Source: Halobellus inordinatus
Lineage (GTDB): Archaea; Halobacteriota; Halobacteria; Halobacteriales; Haloferacaceae
NCBI RefSeq assembly: GCF_024464655.1
Contig: NZ_JANHAV010000001.1
Span: 620,001 to 684,000 of the forward strand
DNA length: 64,000 nt
Direction: 5' to 3'
Shown: positions 24,256 through 33,516 of the stretch, in pieces
Position numbering within the stretch: the stretch's first letter is position 1
How the letters are laid out: each line of letters begins with the position of its first letter
The notes under the pieces: model-generated
Database searches by the model: none
Seen by the model: only the letters and a program-made list of their open reading frames with translations
Told to the model about the DNA's origin: nothing
Translations under genes and position numbers: made by a program

Positions 24256-24915
24256 ATGCGAACGACACGGCGGTCCTATCTCGCTGCGGTCGGTGGAGTG
24301 ACGACGCTCGGCGCGACAGCCGGCTGTCTCGGCGGCTCCGGTGGGAGTGCGCTTCCAGAAGGGTGTGACGTCGGCAACCTCGACACAGTCTCGTCGCTGC
24401 CGCGCCCCGCACTCGGCCCCGAAGACGCCCCCGTCACCGTCGACGTCTTCGAGGACTTCACCTGCCCGCACTGTCAGGAGTTTACGCTGTCTGTCGCTCC
24501 GAAGATCAAGTCGAACTACGTCGACGCCGGCGACGTCCAGTTCCGATTTTTCGACTACCCGATCCCGGTGAGCAACTGGTCGTGGCTCGCGGCCTCTGCT
24601 GCGCGCGCGGTGCAGGATCGGAGTGACGCCGAGACGTTCTTCACCTTCACCGAGCGCGTCTACGAGAATCAGGGTCGCCTCAGCGACGACGGCTACCAGG
24701 TCGTTCACGACATCGCATCCGACCTCGGTGTCGACGGCTGTACGGTCGCCGCGGCCGCAGACCAGGAGTCCTACCGTCCGGTCGTCGAAGCGGACCGAGA
24801 GACCGGATCCGAACGAGGCGTCCCCGGAACGCCGGCCGTCTACGTGAACGGGCAACTCCTCGACAACTACGGCTGGGAACGCGTCAGCGGCGCCATCGAC
24901 AGCCAACTCGGCTGA
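24256..24915 (+). CDS. exported DsbA-family thiol-disulfide protein
   Basis: 219 residues from ATG 24256; a run of tatatata 20-30 bases upstream is a good TATA element for a leaderless start. N-terminal twin-arginine lipoprotein signal: TTRRSYLAAVGG, then a lipobox ending at Cys (LGATAGC). The thioredoxin-fold domain carries the CPHC active site (FEDFTCPHCQEF), an inserted helical region and the cis-Pro loop GVPGTPAVYV. It should introduce or exchange disulfides outside the membrane. Three further cysteines occur; CDVGN and GCTVA may pair. Confidence 0.9.
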   Translation: MRTTRRSYLAAVGGVTTLGATAGCLGGSGGSALPEGCDVGNLDTVSSLPRPALGPEDAPVTVDVFEDFTCPHCQEFTLSVAPKIKSNYVDAGDVQFRFFDYPIPVSNWSWLAASAARAVQDRSDAETFFTFTERVYENQGRLSDDGYQVVHDIASDLGVDGCTVAAAADQESYRPVVEADRETGSERGVPGTPAVYVNGQLLDNYGWERVSGAIDSQLG

Positions 24916-24941
24916 TCGGGCCGCCTCTCTGGAAACTGAAC

Positions 24942-26243
24942 TCAGTCGAGTCCGGGCGTCGTACCGCTCGGCGTCGGAAGCGCGCGAAGCGACCGCGGTG
25001 GCACCAGGAAGTTACCGCGGCGCTTCACGAACACGTATTCGAGAATCCCATTGTTCACGCGCTGTCTGATCGTCGGAATCTCGGTGAGGTCCGTCCCGTT
25101 CATCGCCCTGCGAACCTCCTCGAACGTCGATATCTCTCGTTGCAGACTGGGGAAGTGTAGCCCCGCCTCGTCGTCGTCGGTCGACTCGAAGTGTCGTCTG
25201 AGCGTTCGCGGCGTCCCGTCCGCTTCGCGGTTCGCACGCGCGGCTTTCTGGGCGTGGCCGACGCGGGCGAACTGTCGGGCGTGGTCTTCGATGTCGTCGA
25301 TCATCTCCGCCGTGACGCCGCTGTCGTCGCCGAGGTTCGCGCCGACGCCCTCGACTAGGTCGCACTCGGCGTGCACCGGCGAGAACATCTCCGCCACGCG
25401 CTGTTCGAAGGACTGCTCCTCGTACCAGTCGTCGAGACGCATCCGGAGGTTCGATACGTGTTTCGTGGTCCCACCAGCGAAGGGACCCTGCGAGAGCGTG
25501 ACGTAGTCTTCGGTCGCCTGGTTCTGCTTGAACCCCGCAATGAAGCCCATAAAAAGCGGTGACTCCTTCGGAACCGGATTCGACGACGGGATGCCCGCCA
25601 GCCCGTCCTGTCGGTCCGCGGGCATCCCTGCACCGACGAATCCGGACCGGCGGTCTGAAACCTCGAAGACGTCCGTGAGAGTCTCCTCGACGGCGATGTC
25701 GTTCGCGGTGTCTTCGTTGCCCGTCAGCGCTTCCTCGGCGGCGAGGACGACGTCCGCACGGTCTGAGGCGAGGTGAAGCAACGCGTCCTGCCGGTCCAGC
25801 GTCGGCGTCTCGAACGACGAGAGGGCTCGGGGCTCGGGGAGGTCGATCGAGTCGGGGAGGTCGTCTTCGAACCGACCGAAGTACCGCGGTGAGTACGCGA
25901 TCGAGTACAGCAGTCCCTCGCTGCTCCGTTCGTACGCCCGATCGAGCGTCTGTAGGGCTGTCTCGACGGTCGCTCTGTCGGCCTCGTCCGGCGGCCCCTC
26001 GCCCGGAAGGGTCAGATACAGCAACAGTTGATGCCTGGGAAGCAGCGTGTTTCCGTGTTCGTCAGTCCGGACGCGGTCGTTCCACGCGTGCTGTCGCTCC
26101 GGCAGCGACGAAAACTGGTCGGTGCCGGCTGGCACCGGTTCCGCTGTGCGCTCGAGACACGCCGACAGCGCCGCCGCGCCGCCGACGGCGACGGCTGCTT
26201 TCAGCACGTCGCGACGCGTCCGGTCGCCCCGCCCGTCTACCAT
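24942..26243 (-). CDS. Tat-exported DyP-peroxidase-like protein
   Basis: 433 residues from ATG 26243. Twin-arginine signal (TRRDVLKAAVAVGGAAALSAC), with a Cys that may be a lipobox. The body resembles the haloarchaeal Tat-pathway family related to DyP-type peroxidases (I recall the name DUF7405): a ferredoxin-like strand LLYLTLPG, a DRQDALLHLASDRADVVLAAE segment and a PFAGGTTKHVSNLRMRLDDW region. A His in this region and one in FSPVHAECD are haem-ligand candidates, but the GxxDG motif of classical DyP enzymes is not obvious. Peroxidase activity is therefore uncertain. Confidence 0.62.
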   Translation of the reverse strand: MVDGRGDRTRRDVLKAAVAVGGAAALSACLERTAEPVPAGTDQFSSLPERQHAWNDRVRTDEHGNTLLPRHQLLLYLTLPGEGPPDEADRATVETALQTLDRAYERSSEGLLYSIAYSPRYFGRFEDDLPDSIDLPEPRALSSFETPTLDRQDALLHLASDRADVVLAAEEALTGNEDTANDIAVEETLTDVFEVSDRRSGFVGAGMPADRQDGLAGIPSSNPVPKESPLFMGFIAGFKQNQATEDYVTLSQGPFAGGTTKHVSNLRMRLDDWYEEQSFEQRVAEMFSPVHAECDLVEGVGANLGDDSGVTAEMIDDIEDHARQFARVGHAQKAARANREADGTPRTLRRHFESTDDDEAGLHFPSLQREISTFEEVRRAMNGTDLTEIPTIRQRVNNGILEYVFVKRRGNFLVPPRSLRALPTPSGTTPGLD

Positions 26244-26375
26244 ACGAGTCAGTAGATCCCTGACGGCAAAGTGGGTTCTGATGGCGCACAGTGTGTGCGA
26301 CCAGCGGCAGCGTCGGCTACCTGCTGTGGTTCCGAAAGCGACGCGGATATTTATCGGGACAGCAAAAAGGGTCCC

Positions 26376-27590
26376 GTGACCCGTCGCGAGACACGAATTC
26401 GGCTCGCCATCGGAGTCTGGGGGGTGCTTGTCTCGCAGGTGTTTCTGTACCCCGGCGTCGAGGACATCGTCACCGCACTCGGTGGCGGGGGAGAAATCCG
26501 CGCCGGGATGTGGTTCCTCGTCGCGGAGTTCGCCGCGTTCGTCACCTTCGCCAGCGTCTGGGGGGCCGCGAGCGACGCCCTCGGGCGACGGATGCCGCTG
26601 GCCGCGGCCGGCGCACTCGGCGGCGCGGCCGGCTATCTGCTTCTCGCGGCCGCACCGACGCTGGGAATCCCGTTCGCGGGTGTCCTCCTCGTTCGTCTCG
26701 TCGGCGGCGCGGCGACGATCGGCGCGTTCTCGCTCGCGATCACCGCCCTGGCGGACCTCTCCGGCGGCAACGGTCGGAATATGGGCGCGGCCGGCATCGC
26801 GATCGGTCTCGGCGCGGCACTCGGCTCCGTCTTCGGTGGCCGTCTCGCCGACGCCGACCCGCTGTACCCGCTGTACGCCGCGGCGGCGACGCTCGTCGCG
26901 GTCGCGATCCTGTTCATAACAATCTCCGAGGAACTGCCGGGAGCGGGTCGGATCCGCGTCGGCGACGCGCTCAAACGGCTCAAGGACCGCCCGATACTGG
27001 CCGTTCCCTACACCTTCGGCTTCATCGACCGGATGACGGCCGGCTTCTTCGCGCTCGTGGGCGTCTATTACTTTCGGGAATCGTTCGGTCTCGACGCCGC
27101 CGGCGCCGGCCTCGCGCTCGCGGCCTTCTTCGTCCCGTTCGCGCTCCTGCAGTACCCCGCGGGCATCCTCTCGGACCGCGTCGGACGGGCGATTCCAGTG
27201 ACCGTCGGGTCGATATGTTATGGGCTCGGGATCGTCGCCGTCGGCATCGCGCCCGGCGTCGAACTGGCTGTCCTCGCGATGGTCGCCGTCGGCGCCCTCG
27301 GCGCGCTGGTCGCGCCGGCGACGATGGCGCTCGTGACGGACGTCGCCGCGCCGGAGACGCGGGGCGCGGCGCTCGGCGGATTCAACGTGTTCGGAAGTCT
27401 GGGATTTCTCGCCGGGTTCCTCCTCGGTGGACTGACGACGTCGACAGCGGGATTCCTGGCGTCGTTCCTCCTCGTCGGGTCATCGGAGGTCGCGATCGCA
27501 CTCGTCGCCGGGCGGGCGGTGTGGCGAATCGCCAGATCGGACGACGCCGGGGGCGGGGGACGGACGATCGTGAGCGATGCGTCCGAGTGA
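26376..27590 (+). CDS. MFS transporter
   Basis: 404 residues from GTG 26376; gatatttat lies 30 bp upstream, supporting this start over a longer in-frame one. Twelve hydrophobic segments; the loop after helix 2 has GAASDALGRRMPL (motif A) and its counterpart in the second half is GILSDRVGRAIPV. Likely a drug or small-molecule exporter of the DHA1 type. The stop is one base from the end of the convergent aldo/keto reductase gene. Confidence 0.87.
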   Translation: MTRRETRIRLAIGVWGVLVSQVFLYPGVEDIVTALGGGGEIRAGMWFLVAEFAAFVTFASVWGAASDALGRRMPLAAAGALGGAAGYLLLAAAPTLGIPFAGVLLVRLVGGAATIGAFSLAITALADLSGGNGRNMGAAGIAIGLGAALGSVFGGRLADADPLYPLYAAAATLVAVAILFITISEELPGAGRIRVGDALKRLKDRPILAVPYTFGFIDRMTAGFFALVGVYYFRESFGLDAAGAGLALAAFFVPFALLQYPAGILSDRVGRAIPVTVGSICYGLGIVAVGIAPGVELAVLAMVAVGALGALVAPATMALVTDVAAPETRGAALGGFNVFGSLGFLAGFLLGGLTTSTAGFLASFLLVGSSEVAIALVAGRAVWRIARSDDAGGGGRTIVSDASE

Positions 27591-27591
27591 G

Positions 27592-28569
27592 TTACTCGTG
27601 CCCGGAGACGCGGACGGGCTCGTAGGGCTCTTCGAGGTACTCGATGTCCGAATCCGAGAGGTCGATCGACAGCGCCTCGACGGCGTCTTCGAGGTGTTCG
27701 ACGCTCGTCGTCCCGACGATCGGCGCGTCGACCCGGTCGTCGGCGAACAGCCACGCGAGCCCGATTTGGGCCATCTTCACGCCCTTCTCGTCGGCGAGTT
27801 CCTGTACGCGCTCGTTGACTGTGCGGCCGCCGCTGTCGAGATACGGATGCTGGTGCGCGTAGTCGTCAGTCTCCCCGCGGGTCGTCGCGCGCGAGTCCTC
27901 GTGTGGCCGCGCCAGTCGGCCGCGCGCGAGCGGCGACCACGGGATGACGCCGACGCCCTGTTTCTCACAGAGCGGTAGCATCTCGCGCTCTTCCTCCCGG
28001 TACAGGAGATTGTAGTGGTTCTGCATCGTCGAGAACGGCGTCAAACCGAGTCGGTCGGCGGTGTGCTGTGCTTCGGCGAACTGGTGGGCCCACATCGACG
28101 ACGCGCCCAGGTATCTGGTCTTGCCCCGCCGGACGGCGTCGTCGAGCGTCCGCATCGTCTGTTCGATCGGGGTGTCGTAGTCCCAGCGGTGGATCTGCAG
28201 GAGATCGAGCGTGTCCATCCCCAGTCGCGCGAGGGAGTTGTCGAGTTCCTGCTCGATCGCCTTTCGCGAGAGGCCGCCGGAGTTCGGATCGTCGTCGTCC
28301 ATCTGGAAGTACACCTTCGAGGCGACGACGAACTCGTCGCGGTCGTACTCCGAAAGCGCCTCGCCGAGGACGCGCTCGGACTCACCGCGGGAGTACATAT
28401 TCGCGGTGTCGAAGAAGTTCACGCCCAGTTCGATGGCGCGATCGACGAGTTCCTTCCCGTCCTCCTCGTCGAGCACCCACTCGCGCCAGTCGCTGTCACC
28501 GAAACTCATACAGCCGAGACAGATCTTCGAGACGGTCGTTCCCGTATTACCGAGCGTCGTGTACTCCAT
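27592..28569 (-). CDS. aldo/keto reductase
   Basis: 325 residues from ATG 28569. TIM-barrel NADPH-dependent oxidoreductase. It shows the catalytic tetrad in context: Asp in FFDTANMYSRGESE, Tyr in NMYS, Lys in VVASKVYFQ, and His in LLQIHRWDYD. The GASSMWAHQF and IPWSPLARGRLA segments are typical of the AKR11/YajO-like branch. Monocistronic and convergent with the MFS gene. Natural substrate unknown. Confidence 0.92.
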   Translation of the reverse strand: MEYTTLGNTGTTVSKICLGCMSFGDSDWREWVLDEEDGKELVDRAIELGVNFFDTANMYSRGESERVLGEALSEYDRDEFVVASKVYFQMDDDDPNSGGLSRKAIEQELDNSLARLGMDTLDLLQIHRWDYDTPIEQTMRTLDDAVRRGKTRYLGASSMWAHQFAEAQHTADRLGLTPFSTMQNHYNLLYREEEREMLPLCEKQGVGVIPWSPLARGRLARPHEDSRATTRGETDDYAHQHPYLDSGGRTVNERVQELADEKGVKMAQIGLAWLFADDRVDAPIVGTTSVEHLEDAVEALSIDLSDSDIEYLEEPYEPVRVSGHE

Positions 28570-28706
28570 AGCGGAGCGCACACACCGGACCGGCAAAAAG
28601 CCACGCGGCGAGGTGGGACCGGTGAATCCCGAATAATCTCACTCGAATATAATTAAGGCCGATGCCATCGTATCGTTTCGGTGAGAGGTCCCCTCTCGTG
28701 AGCAGA

Positions 28707-29840
28707 ATGTCACAGTCTCCACGTGTAACACTCGTACTCCTCCTCACGGCCATCGTCGTCTTCGGCGGACTACCGATGGTCGCGAGCGCACAGCAGTTCG
28801 GTCCGAGCGGGCCGGGCTCAGACGGATCGGTCGGCGGCGTCGTCCGCGTCGACGCCGGCGAAACGTACGACGGCGATCTCGAAGCGGCCGGCGGGTCGAT
28901 CGTCATCGCTGGCACGGTCGACGGCGACGTCGAAACCGCGGCCGGGTCGGTGCTCGTCACCGAGTCGGGTCGCGTGACGGGGTCGCTCGACGCTGCCGCC
29001 GGGAGCGTCGTGATCGAAGGCACTGTCGACGGCGACGTCACCGTCGGTTCGGCGGCGCTAGCGCTCCGTGAAGGCTCGCAGGTCGGCGGGTCGCTCGAAG
29101 CCGGCGCGGCCGACGTCCGCCTCGACGGGGCGATCGACGGCGACGCGCGGGTCGGCGCGGACACACTCGCTGTCGGATCGACTGCAGCGATCGGCGGGTC
29201 TCTCACCTACGACGCCGCCAACTTCACGCTCGCCGATGGTGCGAGCGTCTCCGGTGAGGTCACCCGCGACGAGTCGCTCTCTGTCACCGGTCCCGACGTG
29301 TTCGGCTCCGGCGGGGGTGCTGGCCTCCCGGCGGTCCCCGCCTGGGTCGGGTCGGTCTACTCCACGCTGGTCAACCTCGTGCTCGGCGCGGTACTCCTCG
29401 TAGTCGCACCGAACTTCGCCCGACGGCTCGTCGATGCGGGCCGGACTCAGACGCTCCGCAGCGGCGGCATCGGGCTCCTGACGCTGATCGGCGTCCCGAT
29501 CGTGCTACTGCTCTTGCTCATCACGATCGTCGGCATTCCGCTCTCGTTGGCCGGGCTCGTCGTCTTCGGGCTTCTCCTGTGGGTGACGTCGGTCTACGGG
29601 GCTATCGTGGTCGGCACGTGGCTGCTGTCGCTCGTCGACTACGAGAACCGGTGGGCCGCACTCCTCGTGGGCGTCGTCGCCGTGGCTCTGTTGGGAGCCG
29701 TCCCGATCCTCGGCGGCCTCGTCCAGTTCGCCGTGCTGCTCGTCGGCCTGGGAGCGTTCGTCGTCGTGCTCCGTGGATCCGAGGAGGGTCCCGACGAGGA
29801 CGCCGGCGCGGCCATCGGCACTCCGTCGGCGAGCGAGTAA
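28707..29840 (+). CDS. secreted/membrane bactofilin-like (polymer-forming) protein
   Basis: 377 residues from ATG 28707. A longer start at 28662 lies too close to the tataatta box (28648). N-terminal signal or anchor helix (VTLVLLLTAIVVFGG), then about 150 residues of short beta repeats (GSIVIAGTVDGDVE, GSVVIEGTVDGDVT) that should form a bactofilin-type beta-helix outside the cell. Four to five membrane helices follow from about residue 215 to 355, then an acidic tail. Polymer-forming domains with membrane helices are common in haloarchaea; the role is unknown, perhaps envelope scaffolding. Confidence 0.82.
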   Translation: MSQSPRVTLVLLLTAIVVFGGLPMVASAQQFGPSGPGSDGSVGGVVRVDAGETYDGDLEAAGGSIVIAGTVDGDVETAAGSVLVTESGRVTGSLDAAAGSVVIEGTVDGDVTVGSAALALREGSQVGGSLEAGAADVRLDGAIDGDARVGADTLAVGSTAAIGGSLTYDAANFTLADGASVSGEVTRDESLSVTGPDVFGSGGGAGLPAVPAWVGSVYSTLVNLVLGAVLLVVAPNFARRLVDAGRTQTLRSGGIGLLTLIGVPIVLLLLLITIVGIPLSLAGLVVFGLLLWVTSVYGAIVVGTWLLSLVDYENRWAALLVGVVAVALLGAVPILGGLVQFAVLLVGLGAFVVVLRGSEEGPDEDAGAAIGTPSASE

Positions 29841-29918
29841 CACTGTCGGACGCGACAACTCCGTCGCCGTCCTTCGTCGTGCCGTACCTTTCTTGATGCC
29901 TCGCCGCGTCCGGCCGGT

Positions 29919-30722
29919 ATGTACGTCGCAGACCAGACGTGGCCCGACCTCGGGAACTACGTCGCCGAGGAGTCGGTGGCGATCGTGCCGCTCGGATCGA
30001 CCGAACAGCACGGTCCCCATCTCCCGCTCGCGACCGACCATCTCATCGCGGAGGGGCTGGCTCGCGAGGCCGCCGACCGGACGGGCTTTCTCTGCACGCC
30101 GACGGTGAACGTCGGCGTCAGCCCGCATCACCGGCAGTTCCACGGCACGATGTGGGTCGACGCCCCGCAGTTCCGCGACTACGTCGAGTCGATGACGCGA
30201 AACCTCGCGTACCACGGGATCGACCGCGTCGTGTACGTCAACGCCCACGGCGGCAACGTCGAGCATCTGCGCGAAGTCGGGCGTCGCCTCCGCGACGACG
30301 GCACGCTCTACGCCGTCGAGTGGATGTGGAACGAGTCGATCCCGGAACTCGTAGACGAAGTCTTTGAGCAGAATGGCCCCCACGGCGGCCCGAAGGAGAC
30401 GGCGATGATTCAGCATCTCGCGCCCGAACTCGTCCGCGACGACCAACTCGAAGCCGCCCGCGACGGCGGCGTTCGCGACATCGAAAGTGCAGAACATCTC
30501 CGGCAGAACGGCGCGCGAACGTTCTACGACGCCGTCGAGAACTCCGAGAACGGCGTGTTCGGCGACCAGACCGACGCGACGGCCGAAATCGGCGCGCGGC
30601 TGTTCGAGGCGGCGACGGAGCAGTTGGTAGAGCTCTTAGAGTGGCTCGACGAGCGGCGCTACGAAGATCTGATGACGCCGGCGCACGTCGATCCCCAGCC
30701 GGGGAGCCGCAGAGCGGACTGA
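29919..30722 (+). CDS. creatininase-family amidohydrolase
   Basis: 267 residues. Family landmarks: PLGSTEQHGPHLPLATD (metal-binding Glu, His, Asp), then VNVGVSPHHRQFHGT, and VNAHGGN (metal-binding His/Asn). In archaea members include the formamide hydrolase ArfB of F420/riboflavin synthesis, and other amidases; the sequence alone does not decide between them. Begins with a solitary ATG 78 bp after the bactofilin gene. No signal peptide, so cytoplasmic. Confidence 0.88.
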   Translation: MYVADQTWPDLGNYVAEESVAIVPLGSTEQHGPHLPLATDHLIAEGLAREAADRTGFLCTPTVNVGVSPHHRQFHGTMWVDAPQFRDYVESMTRNLAYHGIDRVVYVNAHGGNVEHLREVGRRLRDDGTLYAVEWMWNESIPELVDEVFEQNGPHGGPKETAMIQHLAPELVRDDQLEAARDGGVRDIESAEHLRQNGARTFYDAVENSENGVFGDQTDATAEIGARLFEAATEQLVELLEWLDERRYEDLMTPAHVDPQPGSRRAD

Positions 30723-30755
30723 TTCGAAGAGAGCGGCGCAGAGCGGCCTACAATC

Positions 30756-31388
30756 TCAGAAGGACGGCGACGAGTCCGGGCCGTCGACGTCCCCGTTCCC
30801 GAACGTGGCGGAGTCGTCGACGTCGATGTCCGGGAACGACGCGAAGGCGTCCCGAAAGTCGTCCTCGCTCAGATCTGAGAGCGTGTCGTCGAGTTCGGCT
30901 CTGATCTCTTCCATCCGCTGTGTCAGTTCCTTGTATTCGTCGACCTCTCCGACCGACACGTCGGGGGCGGACTCCAATGCGGCTTTCTTCGAGGCGAGCC
31001 GGAAGAACTCCTGTGAGCGGTCGTCGTAGTCGGCGCGGCGGAGCAGTACCTCGACGAGCCCGTGCAGATCCTCCTGTGTGACAGGCTTGACGAGATAGTC
31101 GTCGAACGGCATCTCGAGGATGTCCGTGTCGGGTTCGACGGCCGTGATCATCGCGACCTGCGAGTTGATGCCACGGGTTCGAATCTCGTCGAGAACCTCG
31201 TCGCCAGTCATATCCGGCATCCGGCGATCGAGGAGGACGACGTCGATCCCGTCGTCTACGAGTTCGAGCGCGGTCTCGCCGTTGGTGGCCGTCTGAACCT
31301 CGTACACGTCCGAGAGGTAGATGGCATAGAGTTCCGCCAAGTCTGGCTCGTCTTCGACGACGAGGATTTGGGGTGTAGCGCCGTCCAT
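30756..31388 (-). CDS. HalX-domain response regulator (paralogue)
   Basis: 210 residues from ATG 31388, with gaatttag about 30 bases upstream as TATA. Receiver domain with EDE at 12-14, phospho-acceptor Asp54 in VVLLDRRMPD, VAMITAVEP and DDYLVKPVT. A HalX helical domain follows from about residue 118, and an acidic tail. Very similar in layout and motifs to the regulator at 7507-8121, indicating gene duplication within the family. No histidine kinase adjacent. Confidence 0.9.
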   Translation of the reverse strand: MDGATPQILVVEDEPDLAELYAIYLSDVYEVQTATNGETALELVDDGIDVVLLDRRMPDMTGDEVLDEIRTRGINSQVAMITAVEPDTDILEMPFDDYLVKPVTQEDLHGLVEVLLRRADYDDRSQEFFRLASKKAALESAPDVSVGEVDEYKELTQRMEEIRAELDDTLSDLSEDDFRDAFASFPDIDVDDSATFGNGDVDGPDSSPSF

Positions 31389-31609
31389 AGCGATCCACGT
31401 CGCACGTCGTCGCCCGTCGTCTAAATTCTTGCCCTCCCCCCCTCCGGTCCCTGAGATAGACCGAGAGCGGCTAAAGAGAGACGAGGAACCGTTTCCCGTC
31501 GTTCTTCAGAGCCTGTGCCAGCACCGACGCCCGCGTCGCAATTTTCGAAGTTTGTAATCGGACGGAACGGCCGTGCCGACTTTGTCGTCGGGCATCGAAT
31601 TTCCGTTCG

Positions 31610-33115
31610 ATGTCGGTTTGGCTCCTCGGCGATCAATTACACCCCGACGCCGCCCCGCTCGGGTCCGCGGATCACGTCCTGCTCATCGAAGCGCACGCGT
31701 TCGCCGAGCGGCGTCCGTACCACCCCCAGAAGCTCACGCTCGTCTTCAGTGCGATGCGGCACTTCCGCGACGACCTTCGGGACCGCGGCTACGACGTCAC
31801 GTACCTCCAAGCGGAGACGTTCGGCGACGCACTCGATCGCTACTTCGAGGTGAATCCCGGTGACGACCTCCTCGGACTCCGGTCGCCGAGCCACGGGGCC
31901 GACGACCGCCGGCGGGAGTTAGTCTCTGAACGCGGTGGCACGCTCACGCTCGTCGAGAACGACCTGTTTCTGACCTCCCGCGAACAGTTCGACGACTGGG
32001 CGGGCGAGCGCGACGAGAACGAGACGTTCCGACAGGAAGGCTGGTACCGCCACGTCCGCCGGGAGACGGGCATCCTGATGGACGGCGACGAGCCGGTCGG
32101 GGGCGCGTGGAACTACGACGAGGACAACAGGGAAACGCCGCCGCCCGAGTGGACGCCGCCGGACGTGCCGCGGTTCGAACCGGACGCGACGACGCGCGAG
32201 GTACAGCAGTTCGTCGCCGACCGCTACGGCGGTCACTGGGGCGCGATGGACGAGTTCGTCTGGCCCGTCACGCGCGAGGCGGCAACGCGGGCGCTCGAAC
32301 ACTTCGTCTCGGTCCGGCTCCCCGAGTTCGGCACGTACCAGGACGCGATGCGCGACGGCGAGTGGGCGCTGTGTCACTCGTTGCTCTCGGCCGCGCTCAA
32401 TCTTGGCCTGCTCCGGGCGCGCGAGGTGGTCGAGCCGGTCGTCGCGGCCTACGAATCGGGCGACGCCCCGCTCAACAGCGTCGAAGGGTTCGTCCGGCAA
32501 GTGATCGGCTGGCGGGAGTTTATGCGCCACGTCTACCGGCGCGCGATGCCGAACCTCGGGTCGGCGAACCAACTCGGTCAGACGGCGTCGTTGCCGCCGC
32601 TGTACTGGGACGGCGAGACGGAGATGCAGTGTCTCTCGGAGGCCGTCACTCACGTCCACGACCACGGGTACGCCCACCACATCGAACGCCTGATGCTGCT
32701 CTCGAACTTCGCGCTGCTGTACGGCGTCGACCCCGCGGAACTCAACGAGTGGTTCCACCTCGGCTTCGTCGACGCCTACCACTGGGTGACGACGCCGAAC
32801 GTCGTCGGAATGGGGTCGTTCGGCACCGACGTGCTCTCCTCGAAGCCCTACGCCGCGTCAGCCAACTACGTCGACAAGATGAGCGACCACTGCTCGGCGT
32901 GCCCGTACGCGAAGACCAAAACCACGGGCGAGAACGCCTGTCCGTTCAACGCGCTCTACTGGGACTTCCTGAAGCGCAACGAGGAGACGCTCCGGGGCAC
33001 GGGACGAATGGGGCTGATGTACTCTCACGTCGACCGCAAAGACGACGCCGAGTTGGAGGCGATCCGCGAGCGAGCCGACGAGGTGCGTGAGCGAGCCGCT
33101 GACGGGTCGCTGTAA
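31610..33115 (+). CDS. FeS-type cryptochrome/(6-4) photolyase-like protein
   Basis: 501 residues. An N-terminal alpha/beta domain (SVWLLGDQLHPD) is followed by an FAD-binding helical domain with VRQVIGWREFMR, and by WNYDEDNR and related segments. Cysteines match the FeS-BCP class: one in MQCLSEAV and three in SDHCSACPYAKTKTTGENAC. They would hold the 4Fe-4S cluster seen in bacterial PhrB-type (6-4) photolyases. The VDAYHWVTTPNVVGMGSFG segment is also class-typical. It probably repairs (6-4) photoproducts or acts as a light sensor. A different, CPD-type photolyase lies about 4 kb downstream. Confidence 0.9.
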   Translation: MSVWLLGDQLHPDAAPLGSADHVLLIEAHAFAERRPYHPQKLTLVFSAMRHFRDDLRDRGYDVTYLQAETFGDALDRYFEVNPGDDLLGLRSPSHGADDRRRELVSERGGTLTLVENDLFLTSREQFDDWAGERDENETFRQEGWYRHVRRETGILMDGDEPVGGAWNYDEDNRETPPPEWTPPDVPRFEPDATTREVQQFVADRYGGHWGAMDEFVWPVTREAATRALEHFVSVRLPEFGTYQDAMRDGEWALCHSLLSAALNLGLLRAREVVEPVVAAYESGDAPLNSVEGFVRQVIGWREFMRHVYRRAMPNLGSANQLGQTASLPPLYWDGETEMQCLSEAVTHVHDHGYAHHIERLMLLSNFALLYGVDPAELNEWFHLGFVDAYHWVTTPNVVGMGSFGTDVLSSKPYAASANYVDKMSDHCSACPYAKTKTTGENACPFNALYWDFLKRNEETLRGTGRMGLMYSHVDRKDDAELEAIRERADEVRERAADGSL

Positions 33116-33217
33116 TCCCACAGTCTTCCGGCGCTGCCGCTCGCCGGGTGAGAAATGCAGAATCGTGGTGAGAATCGACGGGATCGCCGACCGCAGTACT
33201 GCTATCGTGGTGCGTCC

Positions 33218-33412
33218 TTACAGGCGCTGGAGGTTCGTCGCGCGCGGGCCCTTGTCGGCCTGCTCGATGTCGAACTCCACTTCCTGTCCTTCTTCGAGGT
33301 CCGGACCGCCGACGTCCTCCATGTGGAAGAAGACGTCCTCGTCAGAATCCTCGCTCTCGATGAAACCGTAACCGCCTGTGTCGTTAAAGAACGCAACCGT
33401 TCCTTTCGCCAT
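33218..33412 (-). CDS. cspA: CspA-type cold-shock domain protein
   Basis: 64 residues. A single OB-fold cold-shock domain with RNP1-like GYGFIES (the canonical KGFGFI core) and RNP2-like VFFHMEDV. The acidic loop DLEEGQEVEFDIEQ is haloarchaeal. Binds single-stranded RNA or DNA; helps translation at low temperature in relatives. The ATTTAT-type box 25-32 bases upstream supports a leaderless mRNA. A near-identical paralogue is at 40461-40655. Confidence 0.93.
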   Translation of the reverse strand: MAKGTVAFFNDTGGYGFIESEDSDEDVFFHMEDVGGPDLEEGQEVEFDIEQADKGPRATNLQRL

Positions 33413-33436
33413 TGCAATCCCAAAAACGCGAAGGTG

Positions 33437-33444
33437 ATAAATAA
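33437..33444 (-). promoter_or_regulatory. TATA box of cspA (33218-33412)
   Basis: TTATTTAT on the minus strand, 25-32 bases before the start codon, giving a leaderless transcript. Confidence 0.6.
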
Positions 33445-33516
33445 GCCTTGTGTCGCAATCCTGAGACGGAAGCCGAGATCGGCTCGCGAAGCATCCGTGT
33501 GGGACGGCAACCCGCC

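Noticed and set aside
31165-31185. tRNA-like GGGTTCGAATC
   Set aside because: It lies inside the HalX regulator gene and no cloverleaf can be built around it.
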